Below, in pieces: positions 54,374-63,877 of a DNA stretch of 64,000 nt. A program made the position numbers and the translations under genes. Every line of letters starts with the position of its first letter. Within the stretch, counting starts at the first letter, position 1. Under the pieces are notes generated by a model, which made no database searches, was not told where the DNA came from, and saw nothing but the letters and a program-made list of their open reading frames with translations. Origin of the DNA: Serratia symbiotica (Periphyllus acericola) (lineage in GTDB: Bacteria > Pseudomonadota > Gammaproteobacteria > Enterobacterales > Enterobacteriaceae). The stretch spans positions 372,001 to 436,000 of the forward strand of contig NZ_OZ026452.1 of assembly GCF_964019515.1 (NCBI RefSeq), in the 5' to 3' direction.

Positions 54374-55240
54374 ATGAACGAGAAAATTTTCAGCCTGCCC
54401 GTAACCACACAAATCTCTCCTTATATCAGCCAGCGCTAGCTCGATGAATTGGGTATAGTGGTTGTTTCACATCCCAAGGTTCGGGAGGCTGTTGCCCTAA
54501 CAGGGCGCACAACTATTAGGCCTGGCAACCCAGTGGCACTAAGCCAATAATCTGGCTTAGCGCTAATACCCCTTTCAAAACAGGCCAAGCGCTCCATGGC
54601 GGCGTGCCAATCTGCTGGCCTTGGTTTGGAGCTGTAGCACAACCGTTCGCACCCAGCCCTTGTGCATGGCGGGCCACGATGAGGACGAGAACGGCGTTAT
54701 TCTGACCTTCACGCTGAAAGACAATGAACAAACCTATAAGCGGTGGCCGCCCGCTTTTACGCTGATTGCCCGCTTCAAGTTGGGCGTGAAATGTGAGATC
54801 TAGCTGGAATCGTACAGCGACTATCAGGCGACTGCTGCGCTGCATACCTACTTCCAAATCGGCGATATCGCGCAGATACAAGTGGCGTCCCTTGGCGAAA
54901 ACTATATCGATAAAGTGGCAGGTGGTCTCCCAGAATGTCAAACTGGCAACCTGCGGTTTATCGGCCAGACAGACCGTGTCTACAACCAACCAGAAGCTCT
55001 CAGCTTGATCACAGATCCAGCGCTACAACGCACCCTTGAAGTTTATCACCATCATATGAGTGATTTGATCGCCTGGAACTCTGGGGTTGAATTGTCATGC
55101 AGCATGCCGGATATGACCAATGACGGTTATAAAACAATGGGGTGCGTGGAAACCAGCCGCATCAGCAAGCCACTAGTCGCTGCTGGCGAACAACCCGCAC
55201 GTCTAGCAGTCACCCTCTGCAGCAGGAAAAACACCTAAGC
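54374..55240 (+). pseudogene. yeaD: Glucose-6-phosphate 1-epimerase YeaD, heavily decayed
   Basis: MNEKIFSLPVTTQISPYISQR, a stop, LDELGIVVVSHPKVREAVAL marks the N-terminus. Scattered frames then give GHDEDENGVILTFTLKDNEQTYK, FTLIARFKLGVKCEI, TAALHTYFQIGDIAQIQVASLGENYIDKV, TDRVYNQPEALSLITDPALQRTL and PDMTNDGYKTMGCVETS. At least two stops and four frameshifts occur, plus a lost segment around the catalytic His region. The position after gapA matches E. coli. YeaD is a galactose mutarotase-fold hexose-6-phosphate epimerase. Confidence 0.88.
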
Positions 55241-55439
55241 TTTTCAAGGTAGCAACATATTGCTATCTTGCCAGCCTACGTCCGGTAACCACCAATAACG
55301 TGCAAAATAGGCGCGCAAGCACCCTTCGAATTAACGTTAAATTAGATGGTATAGCTTGCAGAAGCAACCCGGCATAGGATTTATCCACCTGCTGTTATCC
55401 AACCTAAGCAAAACCTGCTCTCGTACCTGTACCATAAAG

Positions 55440-55757
55440 CCGAAAGGCAATCCGTTAGCTAACCCCATAGAGCCAGCGCCGGCTTGTTCCGGCATGCAAC
55501 CAACATCCGGTTATCTCATTGATTCTTATTGCTATCAATTCAGTACTCCAGCTGGAACGCTGATAACCAAAGTCACCCGGTTAATGCTTTACGAACGCGC
55601 GCAGCAGTTCGCAAATGTGTTCAAACGGCCAGCGACGTCCACGTCCGGCAGAAAAAGACCTAAGGCCCTCCACACCATATAGCGCAAAGCGTCCAACGGA
55701 CGAACGGGCGCAGCAGAGCTTTCTGGCGACGTCACTGACTCTGTCACCCCGATGCAC
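55440..55757 (-). pseudogene. IS630-family transposase fragment
   Basis: The minus strand reads HRGDRVSDVARKLCCARSSVGR, FALYGVEGLRSFSAGRGRRWPFEHICELLRAFVKH, then GDFGYQRSSWSTELIAIK and ITGC-like pieces. These match the N-terminal helix-turn-helix part of IS630-type transposases and differ from the copy at 14840. A small deletion follows SSVGR. No DDE residues remain. Confidence 0.8.
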
Positions 55758-56410
55758 AGTAAAAAGACTGGCGGCACGCCAATGGCCATTCGCTTTCGTC
55801 CCGCCGTACGGGAATTCACCACGCGGGTATAGCGCAATCTGGGGATTTCTGCCGCCGAGCTGGTCAACATGGTGGTCGAGGGAGTCATGCTCCATACACT
55901 GACCCCACGTCAAGCCACCGTTACGCATATGTATGACCGCTTATGGCAGTTGATGGACGCACACAGGCTGAGCCTGACAAACGTGGCTACGCTTCTGGCT
56001 GATATAAACATGGGGGTTAGCGTGCTGGAGAGCCGGGAGCGCAAGCTGGATTACCTGACCACGCCAGTTATCGGTCATATCGCAGCCTTGTTTTGCGTCT
56101 CCCCCGACTGGCTTGAAGGCACCGGTGACCATCCAGTAAGGCCGGTCATGCTGACCCATTGCTCCGAGGTGGCTGACCCACTTTTTTCGGCCAGCGAAGT
56201 AACCGCTCCCACCATTAACCTGGTGCGCTGGGAAAGCAACCCGCCAATGTACGGTACTATCAGCCACAAAGACGACATTATTTTCTGCATCAGCCGCCTG
56301 AATAAGATCAACGGAATTAACCTTCGGGTGATTGATTTCACCGGCGTCATGCGCAATACAAAGATAGAGAATAAAGGCACGGATGCGTTTCTGGCTTTCT
56401 GTGAAACAGT
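55752..56410 (+). pseudogene. Putative DNA-binding accessory protein (RHH plus HTH-like), broken
   Basis: The frame reads GGTPMAIRFRPAVREFTTRV, a TAG, RNLGISAAELVNMVVEGVM, then VTHMYDRLWQLMDAHRLSLTNVATLLADINMGVSVLESRERKLDYL and IAALFCVSPDWLEGTGDHP. The first part has the strand-helix-helix pattern of ribbon-helix-helix repressors; the second resembles an Xre-type helix-turn-helix ending in SPDWLEG. About 95 further residues (TINLVRWESNPPMYG to DAFLAFCETV) are of unknown type. The 3' end is cut by an IS and the 5' side abuts an IS630 piece. I do not recognise the gene; plasmid, phage or toxin-antitoxin origin is possible. Confidence 0.55.
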
Positions 56411-57465
56411 GGCGTTGTTGAATAAATCGAACATTTGGCCGGCACGCGGATCAGATCACTCTCCTTCTATCAAAATAGCGACATTCCGTGGCCCAGCAAA
56501 AGTTCAACATCACCAACTGGAAGGCTTACAACAACGCCCTTATCACTCGGGGTTCACTCACCTTCTCGGTGGATGAAACGGCACTTCACGCCTGGTACTG
56601 CGAGGCAAAACCTTCTCTGCGTGGTCGCCCACCACATTATTCCGATATGGCAATCACCAGCGTATTGATGCTGAAACGTATTTTCGGCCTGACACTTCGC
56701 GCCCTCCAGGGCTTCGTCGACTCCATTGTCACACTGATCAAAGTGCCGTTGAACTACCCGGACGACACCTGCATCAGTAAGCGGGCGAAGTCCGGCCATG
56801 TCCCGTTTAAAACCCCAACGCCGGGTGAAATTGCGCACCTCGTTATCGACTCTAGCGGGCTTAACGTGTTGGGTGAAGGCGAGTGGATGGCAAAAAAATA
56901 CGGTCAGGAAAAACGGCGGATCTGGCGAAAACTGCATTTGGCCGTAGATACAGAAACACATGAGGTCATCTGTGCTGACCTTTCTTTGAGCAATGTCACC
57001 GATATGGAAGCCTTCCCAGGTCTCATCCGTCAGAGGTACCGTAAAATCAAAGTCGCCTCGGCGGATCGGGCTTAGGATACGCGAGTGTGTGATGATGAGT
57101 TAAGGCGCAAGAGGCTCAGGGCGTTAATACCGCCCAGCAGCGGAGCCCGTTATTGGTTGGCAGACTATGCAGAGCGAAATCAAGCGGTGGCGAACCAGCA
57201 CGTTACCAGAGACAACACACGGTGGAAAAGTATCACAGGCTACCACCGACGTTCGATAGCGGCAACAGCGAGGTACAGAGTAAAACAGCTATTTGGTGGT
57301 CACCTGTCGCTGCGATATTATGATGGGCAAGTTGCAGAGGCGCTGGCCATGATCTGTTCACTAAACAAGATGACGCTCGCCGGTATGCCAGAAAGTGTAC
57401 GCCTTGCCTGAAGGCTGCCCATTCATGGGACTCTTTATTCCAGATCCGATTTATTCAACAAAGCC
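56411..57465 (+). mobile_element. IS903-like element copy 6, full length (1055 bp)
   Basis: Both terminal repeats are present. The transposase starts at GTG 56488 and would be 307 residues, exactly the IS903 length, were it not for TAG at codon 196. Asp121 (LVIDSSGL) and Asp193 (SADRA) are in place; codon 259 is GCA (Ala) within the Y-2-R-3-E-6-K signature region (YHRRSIAATARYRVK). So the reference copy in this window cannot encode an active enzyme. No 9-bp duplication flanks it (tgaaacagt, gcaaaagca). Confidence 0.95.
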
Positions 57466-57522
57466 GCAAAAGCATGCGGATGTGGGAAAACCATGATCTG
57501 GATGACAATAAGGATAAATCAT

Positions 57523-57687
57523 GAACAAAACCGTGAATGTACCAAGCTATTTCCAACCAACCTACAAAGAAGTAACCGTCAAAGTACCCACCGGGAACAC
57601 CAAACGATTTCTTGGACTCATTAAAAGGTTTACCCTATCTGTCACCGATCACTACCGAGGAGCTAGCGATGAAACTGTTCTATAAAG
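57523..57687 (+). CDS. Unrecognised small open frame, possibly a gene remnant
   Basis: A 54-residue frame starts [22 protein letters not shown] and continues [17 protein letters not shown] before running into gstA upstream sequence (SPITTEE frame differs). AAGGATAAATC precedes the ATG as a fair ribosome site. The first 35 residues look protein-like; the rest probably is non-native, so a larger gene was probably truncated by deletion up to gstA. I do not recognise the family. Confidence 0.4.
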
Positions 57688-58285
57688 CGGCTGCCTGTTA
57701 TCTGTCTGCGCATATCGTCTTGCGTGAGGCTGGCCTGGATTTTACGGCGGAAAAAGTTGATTTGGTGCAGAAGAAAACCGAGAGCAGCGCAGATTATCTG
57801 ATCATCAACCCTAAAGGACAGGTGCCAGCAGTGCTGCTTGATGATGGCAGCCTGCTGACCGAGGGCGTGGCCATCGTACAATATTTGGCTGACTGCGTGC
57901 CGGATCGCGATCTGATGCCAGCAGCAGGCACCCTGTCGCGCTACCATGCGATTGAATAGCTGAATTACATTGCTACCGAGCTGCACACGGGATTCAGTCC
58001 ACTGTTCAATCCTAAAACGCTAGATGAGTACAAGGCCATCGCCCGAGCCAAGCTTGAGCAACAGTTCAGCTATTTGGACTCGGTGCGGGCTAAACAGCAC
58101 CAACTGCTAGGAAGCCGTTTCAGCTTGGCAGATACCTATCTGTTTACCGTGCTGCGCTGGGCGATGACCTTGCAGTTTAATACCAAACACTATGCCCATC
58201 TGATTGCTTGGTTTGATCGCATCGCCGCGCGGCCAGCAGTCATTGCGGCATTAAACGCCGAAGGGATGAAGTTAGCTGTGTCCGG
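57669..58285 (+). pseudogene. gstA: Glutathione S-transferase GstA, one nonsense codon
   Basis: [58 protein letters not shown] and SRYHAIE match the thioredoxin-like half. TAG replaces the Trp of IEWLNYIATELH; the rest (LNYIATELHTGFSPLFNPKTLDEYKA, RFSLADTYLFTVLRWAMTL) is in frame. The original stop codon also seems lost. The catalytic Cys10 position is Cys in ACYL. This is a young pseudogene next to pdxY as in E. coli. Confidence 0.88.
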
Positions 58286-58315
58286 TAAACATCACGGACC
58301 CGGTTCATGGGCTGT

Positions 58316-59176
58316 TTACAATTTCACCGCTTTAAATTCACAGCGCGGTTGTACGATCATATCCTGTGCGGCAACAACCTGCAGTTCATATTCCCCCATT
58401 TGCTGAGTTGTCAGTATCACCTCATACACTGAGGCAGCGGTGTGCTCTAATGCCTTGTCCAGCGTCTTTCCTTTTAACAAATTCACCAATAGCAGGCCGC
58501 TGGTCAGATCGCCCACGCCAACTGGCTGCCGCGTACCGAAGTCTACCAGCGGTCGGCTGATGTGCCAGGCTTCATCCGCCGTCACTAGCAGCATTTCGAA
58601 AAAATGATGACGATAACCGGCGCGGCTTAGATGCTTGACTAACACTCGCTTAGGCCCTTGGGCGATCAAAGCATGAGCAGCGCTTACCGCCTGGCCCACA
58701 TTGCAGATCTTCCGCTGGCTCAACAGTTCCAGCGCCAGTAGATTTGGCGCGCTGATGTCGCTGCACGGCAGCGACTGCTCACAGTGGAACTTAGCCACAC
58801 CCGGTGCCACGATACAGCCCTTTTCAGGGTGCCCCATGACCGGATCGCAGAAATACTAGGCGTTCGGATTAGCTAGCTTGACCTGACGCACAATCGCTAA
58901 AATATGGCTACCTTGTTCCGCCGAGCCCATATAGCCACTCAGTACCGCATCACAGTGCTTTAGTTGAACAATATCAGCGATCCCCTGAACGATTTCGCTG
59001 AGGTAGTTAGCTGACATCACGCAACCAGCCCATTTGCCGTACTGGGTATAATTGGAAAATTGCACGGTGTTTAGCGGCCAGACGTTAACACCCATGCGAC
59101 GCATGGGAAAAACCGTTGCGCTGTTACCGGCATTACCAAACACCACATGTGACTGGATAGAAAGAATGTTTTTCAT
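58316..59176 (-). pseudogene. pdxY: Pyridoxal kinase PdxY, one nonsense codon
   Basis: PdxY phosphorylates pyridoxal to [32 protein letters not shown] opens the frame and [23 protein letters not shown] carries the ribokinase catalytic Asp. A TAG interrupts [24 protein letters not shown], where E. coli has Lys (AAG to TAG). No frameshift occurs and both halves are well conserved, so the lesion looks recent. With the stop, the protein is cut to 106 residues. PdxH next door is intact. Confidence 0.9.
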
Positions 59177-59226
59177 CTCACCGTGCCTTGCTTAAAATTA
59201 AGGGGCCGCCAACCCTCATGTTCTAA

Positions 59227-60501
59227 TTATTTCCAGTCCACCAAGCAATAATGCTTTTTACCGCGACGCAGCAACGTGTAACGGCCAAACAGACGGTCTG
59301 CATCGCTGAAGGTGTATTCTGCATTGGATTGCTTCTCGCCGTTGATGCTCACCGCATTAGAAACGATCATGGTGCGCGCCTGGCCGCGCGACGGCACCAA
59401 TTCAGCATTTACCAGCGCCTGTTGCAGATCAGCATCCCCTGAAAGCTTGATAGTTGGCATTCCGTCCTGCGCCAACTGGGCAAAGTCCGCCTCGGTCATG
59501 TCGTGTAACGCACCGGAAAATAGGCTTTGAGTGATACGCTTAGCAGCAGCTAAACCTTCGGCACCGTGCACCGTGCCAGTCGCTTCCTCCGCCAGCACGT
59601 ACTGGGCGCGCGGGGCCTGATCGCTGTTCTTGTCTTCTTCTTCTAACGCATTGATGTCTGCCAGGTTCAGGAAGGTTAAAAACTTCAGGAAACGGTAAAC
59701 ATCGGCATCTGCCGTGTTGATCCAAAATTGGTAGAATTTGTAGGGGCTGGTTTTCTCCGCCGATAGCCAGACTGCGCCACCTTCGGTCTTGCCAAACTTG
59801 GTGCCGTCCGTTTTGGTGATCAGCGGCACAGTCAGGCCGAACACGGGTTTCTGATGCATCCGGCGGGTCAGATCGATTCCAGAGGTGATGTTGCCCCATT
59901 GATCAGAACCGCCGATCTGTAACTCTACTTGATGGCGGTGATACAACTCGCTGAAATCAAAACCCTGCATCAGGTTGTAGGAGAATTCAGCGAAGGAGAT
60001 ACCAGAGTCATCACGATCCAGACGCTGCTTGACCGCTTCCTTGTTAATCATCTGGTTCACAGAGAAATGTTTGCCGATATCGCGCAGGAAAGTCAGCACG
60101 TTCATGCCGCCGAACCAATCATAATTGTTGGCGGCGATGGCGCTGTTGCTGCCGCAGTCAAAATCAAGGAACGGAGAAACCTGCTGGCGGATTTTTTCCC
60201 CCCACTGGTTCACCGTCTCGCTGGTGTTTAGCTTACGTTCAGTTGCCTTAAAGCTGGGATCACCGATCAGGCCGGTGGCCCCCCCCACCAATGCGACCGG
60301 TTTATGACCAGCCAATTGGAAACGCTTCAGGCACAGAAGGGGAACCAGATGACCCAAATGCAAGCTGTCCGCAGTCGGATCGAAACCGCAATACAGTACA
60401 ATTGGCCCTTGCGCCAGTCGCTCTATTAATGCATCCTCATCCGTTATCTGGGCAACGAGGCCCCGCTCTTGCAGTTGTTTAATCAAGTCGCTACTTGCCA
60501 T
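59227..60501 (-). CDS. tyrS: Tyrosyl-tRNA synthetase
   Basis: This 424-residue class I synthetase has exactly the E. coli length. The HIGH motif is [10 protein letters not shown], the tyrosine pocket [11 protein letters not shown] and [15 protein letters not shown], and the KMSKS equivalent [12 protein letters not shown]. The C-terminal S4-like RNA-binding domain ([23 protein letters not shown]) is complete. The start [11 protein letters not shown] fits the family; an ATG four codons upstream is less likely. Intact, as expected for an essential gene. Confidence 0.98.
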   Translation of the reverse strand: MASSDLIKQLQERGLVAQITDEDALIERLAQGPIVLYCGFDPTADSLHLGHLVPLLCLKRFQLAGHKPVALVGGATGLIGDPSFKATERKLNTSETVNQWGEKIRQQVSPFLDFDCGSNSAIAANNYDWFGGMNVLTFLRDIGKHFSVNQMINKEAVKQRLDRDDSGISFAEFSYNLMQGFDFSELYHRHQVELQIGGSDQWGNITSGIDLTRRMHQKPVFGLTVPLITKTDGTKFGKTEGGAVWLSAEKTSPYKFYQFWINTADADVYRFLKFLTFLNLADINALEEEDKNSDQAPRAQYVLAEEATGTVHGAEGLAAAKRITQSLFSGALHDMTEADFAQLAQDGMPTIKLSGDADLQQALVNAELVPSRGQARTMIVSNAVSINGEKQSNAEYTFSDADRLFGRYTLLRRGKKHYCLVDWK

Positions 60502-60639
60502 CAATGACTCCATGTATAAACGAATGCACCTTTACCGGTACAAGCTCCTTCGCCCTGCGGCGAAAACAAAAATCAGGGTAGCGCATAGGATAAAGCGCTG
60601 CCGATGCCAGTGCCAGCACTCAACAGGGATTTTCTTTCT

Positions 60640-61293
60640 TCAGGGCGCTAGGCGATCAATTTTCCAGTCATTTTCGCTCCGCTGATACAGGAAACGGTCA
60701 TGCAGACGGTGGGCACCGCCCTGCCAGAATTCGACTGAATCGACTTTTACACGAAATCCTCCCCAAAAACTCGGCAATGGTACCTCACCTTGTTGGAATT
60801 TATGCTTAAGTTCGAGGAATTTGCTTTCCAGCACGCCGCGTGTGGAGATGCGCGATGACTGTTGGGAAACCCAAGCACCAATCTGGCTGTCTTTTGGTCG
60901 GCTGTGAAAGTACTTCAGCACATCCAGCGTTTTCAGGCGTTCCACTTTGCCGAGGAAGATCACCTGGCGTTCAAGCATGTGCCACGGGAACAGCAGGCTG
61001 ATATGCGGATTTTGCGCCAGTTGCTGCGCTTTGCGGCTACCTAGGTTGGTATAAAACACTAAACCTTTATCATCAAAATGTTTCAACAACACGATGCGCT
61101 GATAAGGTTGTCCATTTTCGTCTACGGTAGCAACGCACATGGCGGTAGGATCGGCCAGACGTGCATAGCAGGCTTGCTTCAACCAGCGTTCGAACAGGTC
61201 AAGCGGATTGACACTCAGATCGTTGCGACTCAGGCCGCCACTGGTGTATTCACGACGCAGGTTCGCAATATCAAACCCATTGTTTCCATTCAT
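60640..61293 (-). CDS. pdxH: Pyridoxamine 5'-phosphate oxidase
   Basis: This 217-residue FMN enzyme oxidises pyridoxine or pyridoxamine phosphate to [75 protein letters not shown] and [18 protein letters not shown] are intact and the end IDRLAP is identical to E. coli. The start [16 protein letters not shown] gives the usual length. Its FMN would come from the ribB pathway. Intact. Confidence 0.96.
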   Translation of the reverse strand: MNGNNGFDIANLRREYTSGGLSRNDLSVNPLDLFERWLKQACYARLADPTAMCVATVDENGQPYQRIVLLKHFDDKGLVFYTNLGSRKAQQLAQNPHISLLFPWHMLERQVIFLGKVERLKTLDVLKYFHSRPKDSQIGAWVSQQSSRISTRGVLESKFLELKHKFQQGEVPLPSFWGGFRVKVDSVEFWQGGAHRLHDRFLYQRSENDWKIDRLAP

Positions 61294-61424
61294 AAGCTTT
61301 ACCAACCAGCCAAAAAATATGGTTACATGCTGAAGCGCTCTAACACCACCATAAGCCACTCAGCTAGCCTGTACACAGTCGCTTATCATTACCCTGCCAT
61401 TACGCTCGACATGGGTGTTCCCCC

Positions 61425-61650
61425 TTACGATTAGAAAGTGTACTTGCCATCGTTATACTTAACGCCAGCCCCTCTTTCAGGTGCAATAACTAACCACCCA
61501 GTAAAAAGCTGACCTCGCTCGCTTTAGCGTCCAATGCTGCCGGCAGCGGCGTGGTACTGCACTGATAATATAACGTTTGATTATTTTATGGCATAAAAAA
61601 CGGCAAGATGACAGCACTAACGCGCCGGTGACTAATATGACCTTTTGCAT
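61425..61650 (-). pseudogene. mliC: C-type lysozyme inhibitor MliC, broken
   Basis: The minus strand starts MQKVILVTGALVLSSC (lipoprotein signal), then in another frame YYQCSTTPLPAALDAKASEVSFLLGG, a stop, LLHLKEGLA and a YNDGKYTF-like piece. MliC binds and blocks animal lysozyme at the cell surface. At least two frameshifts and stops are present and the end is missing. Its position next to pdxH matches E. coli. Confidence 0.75.
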
Positions 61651-61719
61651 GTTATTGCTTCTTAGAAAAATCAATCCAGGCATGTCTATGCCTAACGGAG
61701 CTAACAGTCAGTTAAAGGC

Positions 61720-62735
61720 AAAACCGGATAAATTCCACACAGTAGAGTAGCGTTTCAGCGTTTCACGGCTGGCACCCGTTACCGACGGCAGGTTGCCGGA
61801 TAGGCCGGCTAGCGTGCGGAACGCTAGCCAGGCAAACGCCAGCGCTTCCATACTCATCACCGCTGATGCCGAAATTGTCGGTCAAACTGACCTCGGTACC
61901 CGACAGCATCGCCGACAGCCGGGCCGTCAGCAATAGATTGCGCACCCCGCCACCGCATACTAGCAGACGCTCACATCCCCCGGCCAATTGCACTTGCTCG
62001 CAGAGGGTGATAGCCGTCAACTCAACCAGTGTGGCCAGTACGTCAAGCGGGCTAATCGCCGGTGATCCCGCCAGTTGTTGTTCCAACCAGGCGATATTGA
62101 AATATTCGCGACCCGTGCTTTTTGGCGCAGGCCGCGCAAAATAGGGGGCAGCCAGCATCTGCTGTAGCAACGGCAAATAAACGCGCCCCTGTATCGCCCA
62201 CACCGCTTCCTTGTCATAAAGTTGTGAAAAGTGTCGCCAAACCCAGGCATCCATCAGCATATTGCCCGGATCGGTACCGAAACCACGCACCGGTATGCCG
62301 GGCAACAGTAAGGAGAGATTGGCAATACCGCCGATGTTCAACACTACGCGGCGCTCTGTCGGATGCGCCAACATCGCCTGATAAAACGCTTGCACCAGCG
62401 GTGCACCCTGGCCACCGTAAGCCATGTTAAGCCATGTCGCGCCTGCTGAAATCGCCAACGGTGGTGATATTGGGCACCGCAGCGATACGGTTGTTATCGC
62501 ACAATTGCATCGAAAACCGCGTATTCCCTTCAGGTTCATGCCACACCGTCTGGCCGTGGCAGCCGATGGCCGTAATGTGTTGCGCCGGGATACCGGTTTG
62601 CTTTAGCAGGCCGAGCACCGCTTCACCAAATAGCGTTCCCAACTGAGCGTCCAACTGACCAACGGCGGCAAACGTGGTCTGCTATCCCTGGCACATGGCC
62701 AAAATATCTTGCTTCAATTGGATCGGCATTGGCCT
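61720..62735 (-). pseudogene. anmK: Anhydro-N-acetylmuramic acid kinase AnmK, broken
   Basis: AnmK phosphorylates and opens 1,6-anhydroMurNAc for cell-wall recycling. The first 40 or so residues with the ATP-loop (MSGTSLDG) are missing. Then IQLKQDILAMCQG, a stop, and [35 protein letters not shown] follow. Near GDFSRRDMA a small duplication (agccatgttaagccatg) shifts the frame before [46 protein letters not shown] and CGGGVRN. A further shift follows GISGDE. Confidence 0.9.
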
Positions 62736-63009
62736 GCTGTGCTACCCTGAGCCAGTCCAATACCAATAGCTACCAATCCAATACCAATACCATATTGATT
62801 CCGTCCAAGCTGGTGCCAGACATAACACCTAATGTAATGATAATGGCCTGACTTCATAGAAAAATCCTATAGCCCAGCATGGGGAAGGAAACAGTTGACT
62901 CGACAAATAAACCAGAATTAAAAGATTAACGCCATGAATTATTATGCCTTTTTTATCACTATGCGCCTGATATTGGTTTGCCAAGCTGGGTCAGCTTTGA
63001 TTACCCATG

Positions 63010-63122
63010 GGCGTTGTTGAATAAATCGAACTTTTGCTTGGCCACGGAATGTCGCTATTTTGACAGAAGGAAAGTGATCTGATCCTCGTGGCGGCCAAAA
63101 GTTCGATTTATTCAACAACGCC
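63010..63122. mobile_element. 113-bp non-coding element made from the IS903-like left end, copy 2
   Basis: Same length and structure as the copy at 3151, with three differences in the interior. Both ends carry the inverted left terminal repeat. It lies between anmK and slyB, separate from any IS fragment, which shows that the derivative exists on its own. Confidence 0.9.
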
Positions 63123-63252
63123 GCTGTATGCAACAATGGAAAGTGAGGAATGGTGATATACGTTGCTTTAAACCATACTTTGTCTATCATTTTAACTGAA
63201 TCTGGCTTGGAGATATTCCCCAGATTATGAGCTATTAAATGAGGAGTTTTAT

Positions 63253-63717
63253 ATGATCAAACGTCTTATCGTCGTTGCTATCGCCACTGTGACTCTGGCG
63301 GGCTGTGCCAATGATTCCATGTCCGGCGACGTTTACAGCGCCTCACAGGCCAAGCAGGTGCAAACTGTACGATACGGTACGCTGGTTTCTGTGCGTCCTG
63401 TCAAGATCCAAAACCAAGGCGGCTCCAACATGATTGGCACCCTTGGTGGAGCCGTACTGGGTGGTTTCCTCGGTAACACCATCGGCGGCGGTTCTGGTCG
63501 CAACCTCGCGACCGCAGCAAGCGTAGTCGCTGGTGGCGTAGCAGGTGATCAGGTTGGTGGAGCGGCAGGTCGTACTGATGGCCTTGAGCTGGAAATTAAA
63601 ACCGATCAGAAAGACGACGTGGTGGTAGTCCAGAAGCCTGGCACGACTAAATTCACACCAGGGCAGCGCGTGCGTATGGCTCAGAGGGGAGATACGATCA
63701 CCGTCTCGCCATTGTAA
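63253..63717 (+). CDS. slyB: Outer-membrane lipoprotein SlyB
   Basis: This 154-residue lipoprotein starts MIKRLIVVAIATVTLAGCAND with lipobox LAGC. The glycine zipper MIGTLGGAVLGGFLGNTIGGGSG and GDQVGGAAGRTDGLELEIK are intact, and it ends RGDTITVSPL. SlyB is induced by PhoP in enterobacteria and forms oligomers that stabilise outer-membrane proteins under lipopolysaccharide stress. Length is that of E. coli. slyA, its usual neighbour, is not within the window. Confidence 0.95.
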   Translation: MIKRLIVVAIATVTLAGCANDSMSGDVYSASQAKQVQTVRYGTLVSVRPVKIQNQGGSNMIGTLGGAVLGGFLGNTIGGGSGRNLATAASVVAGGVAGDQVGGAAGRTDGLELEIKTDQKDDVVVVQKPGTTKFTPGQRVRMAQRGDTITVSPL

Positions 63718-63749
63718 GCTGGCCACAAACGGAAAAACCGCGGGTTCAA

Positions 63750-63875
63750 ACTGCTGACAAAGTGCTTTCAAATTCGGTGGCTGTTATTGAATCGCCTCAC
63801 CCAAGTATTATAAATCAATAGGTTAAATATTATCAAAAAAAACCAGATAAACATCATCTGAGGTTTGTCATCAAT
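63750..63875. repeat. Repeat family C, copy 2
   Basis: About 126 bp from actgctgacaaagtgctt to tttgtcatcaat; the core ggttaaatatt and aaacatcatctgaggttt match copy 1. Two bases separate it from the next IS903-like right end. Confidence 0.55.
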
Positions 63876-63877
63876 CC

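Noticed and set aside
55869..56576. A 235-codon frame that runs from the accessory gene into the IS left end
   Set aside because: The last 55 codons are IS903-like sequence in a non-transposase frame, so the native gene stops being visible at 56410.
62735..62800. Short repeated ccaatacc units near the anmK start, considered as a CRISPR-like or satellite array
   Set aside because: Only a few irregular 6-10 base units with no spacers or regular period.
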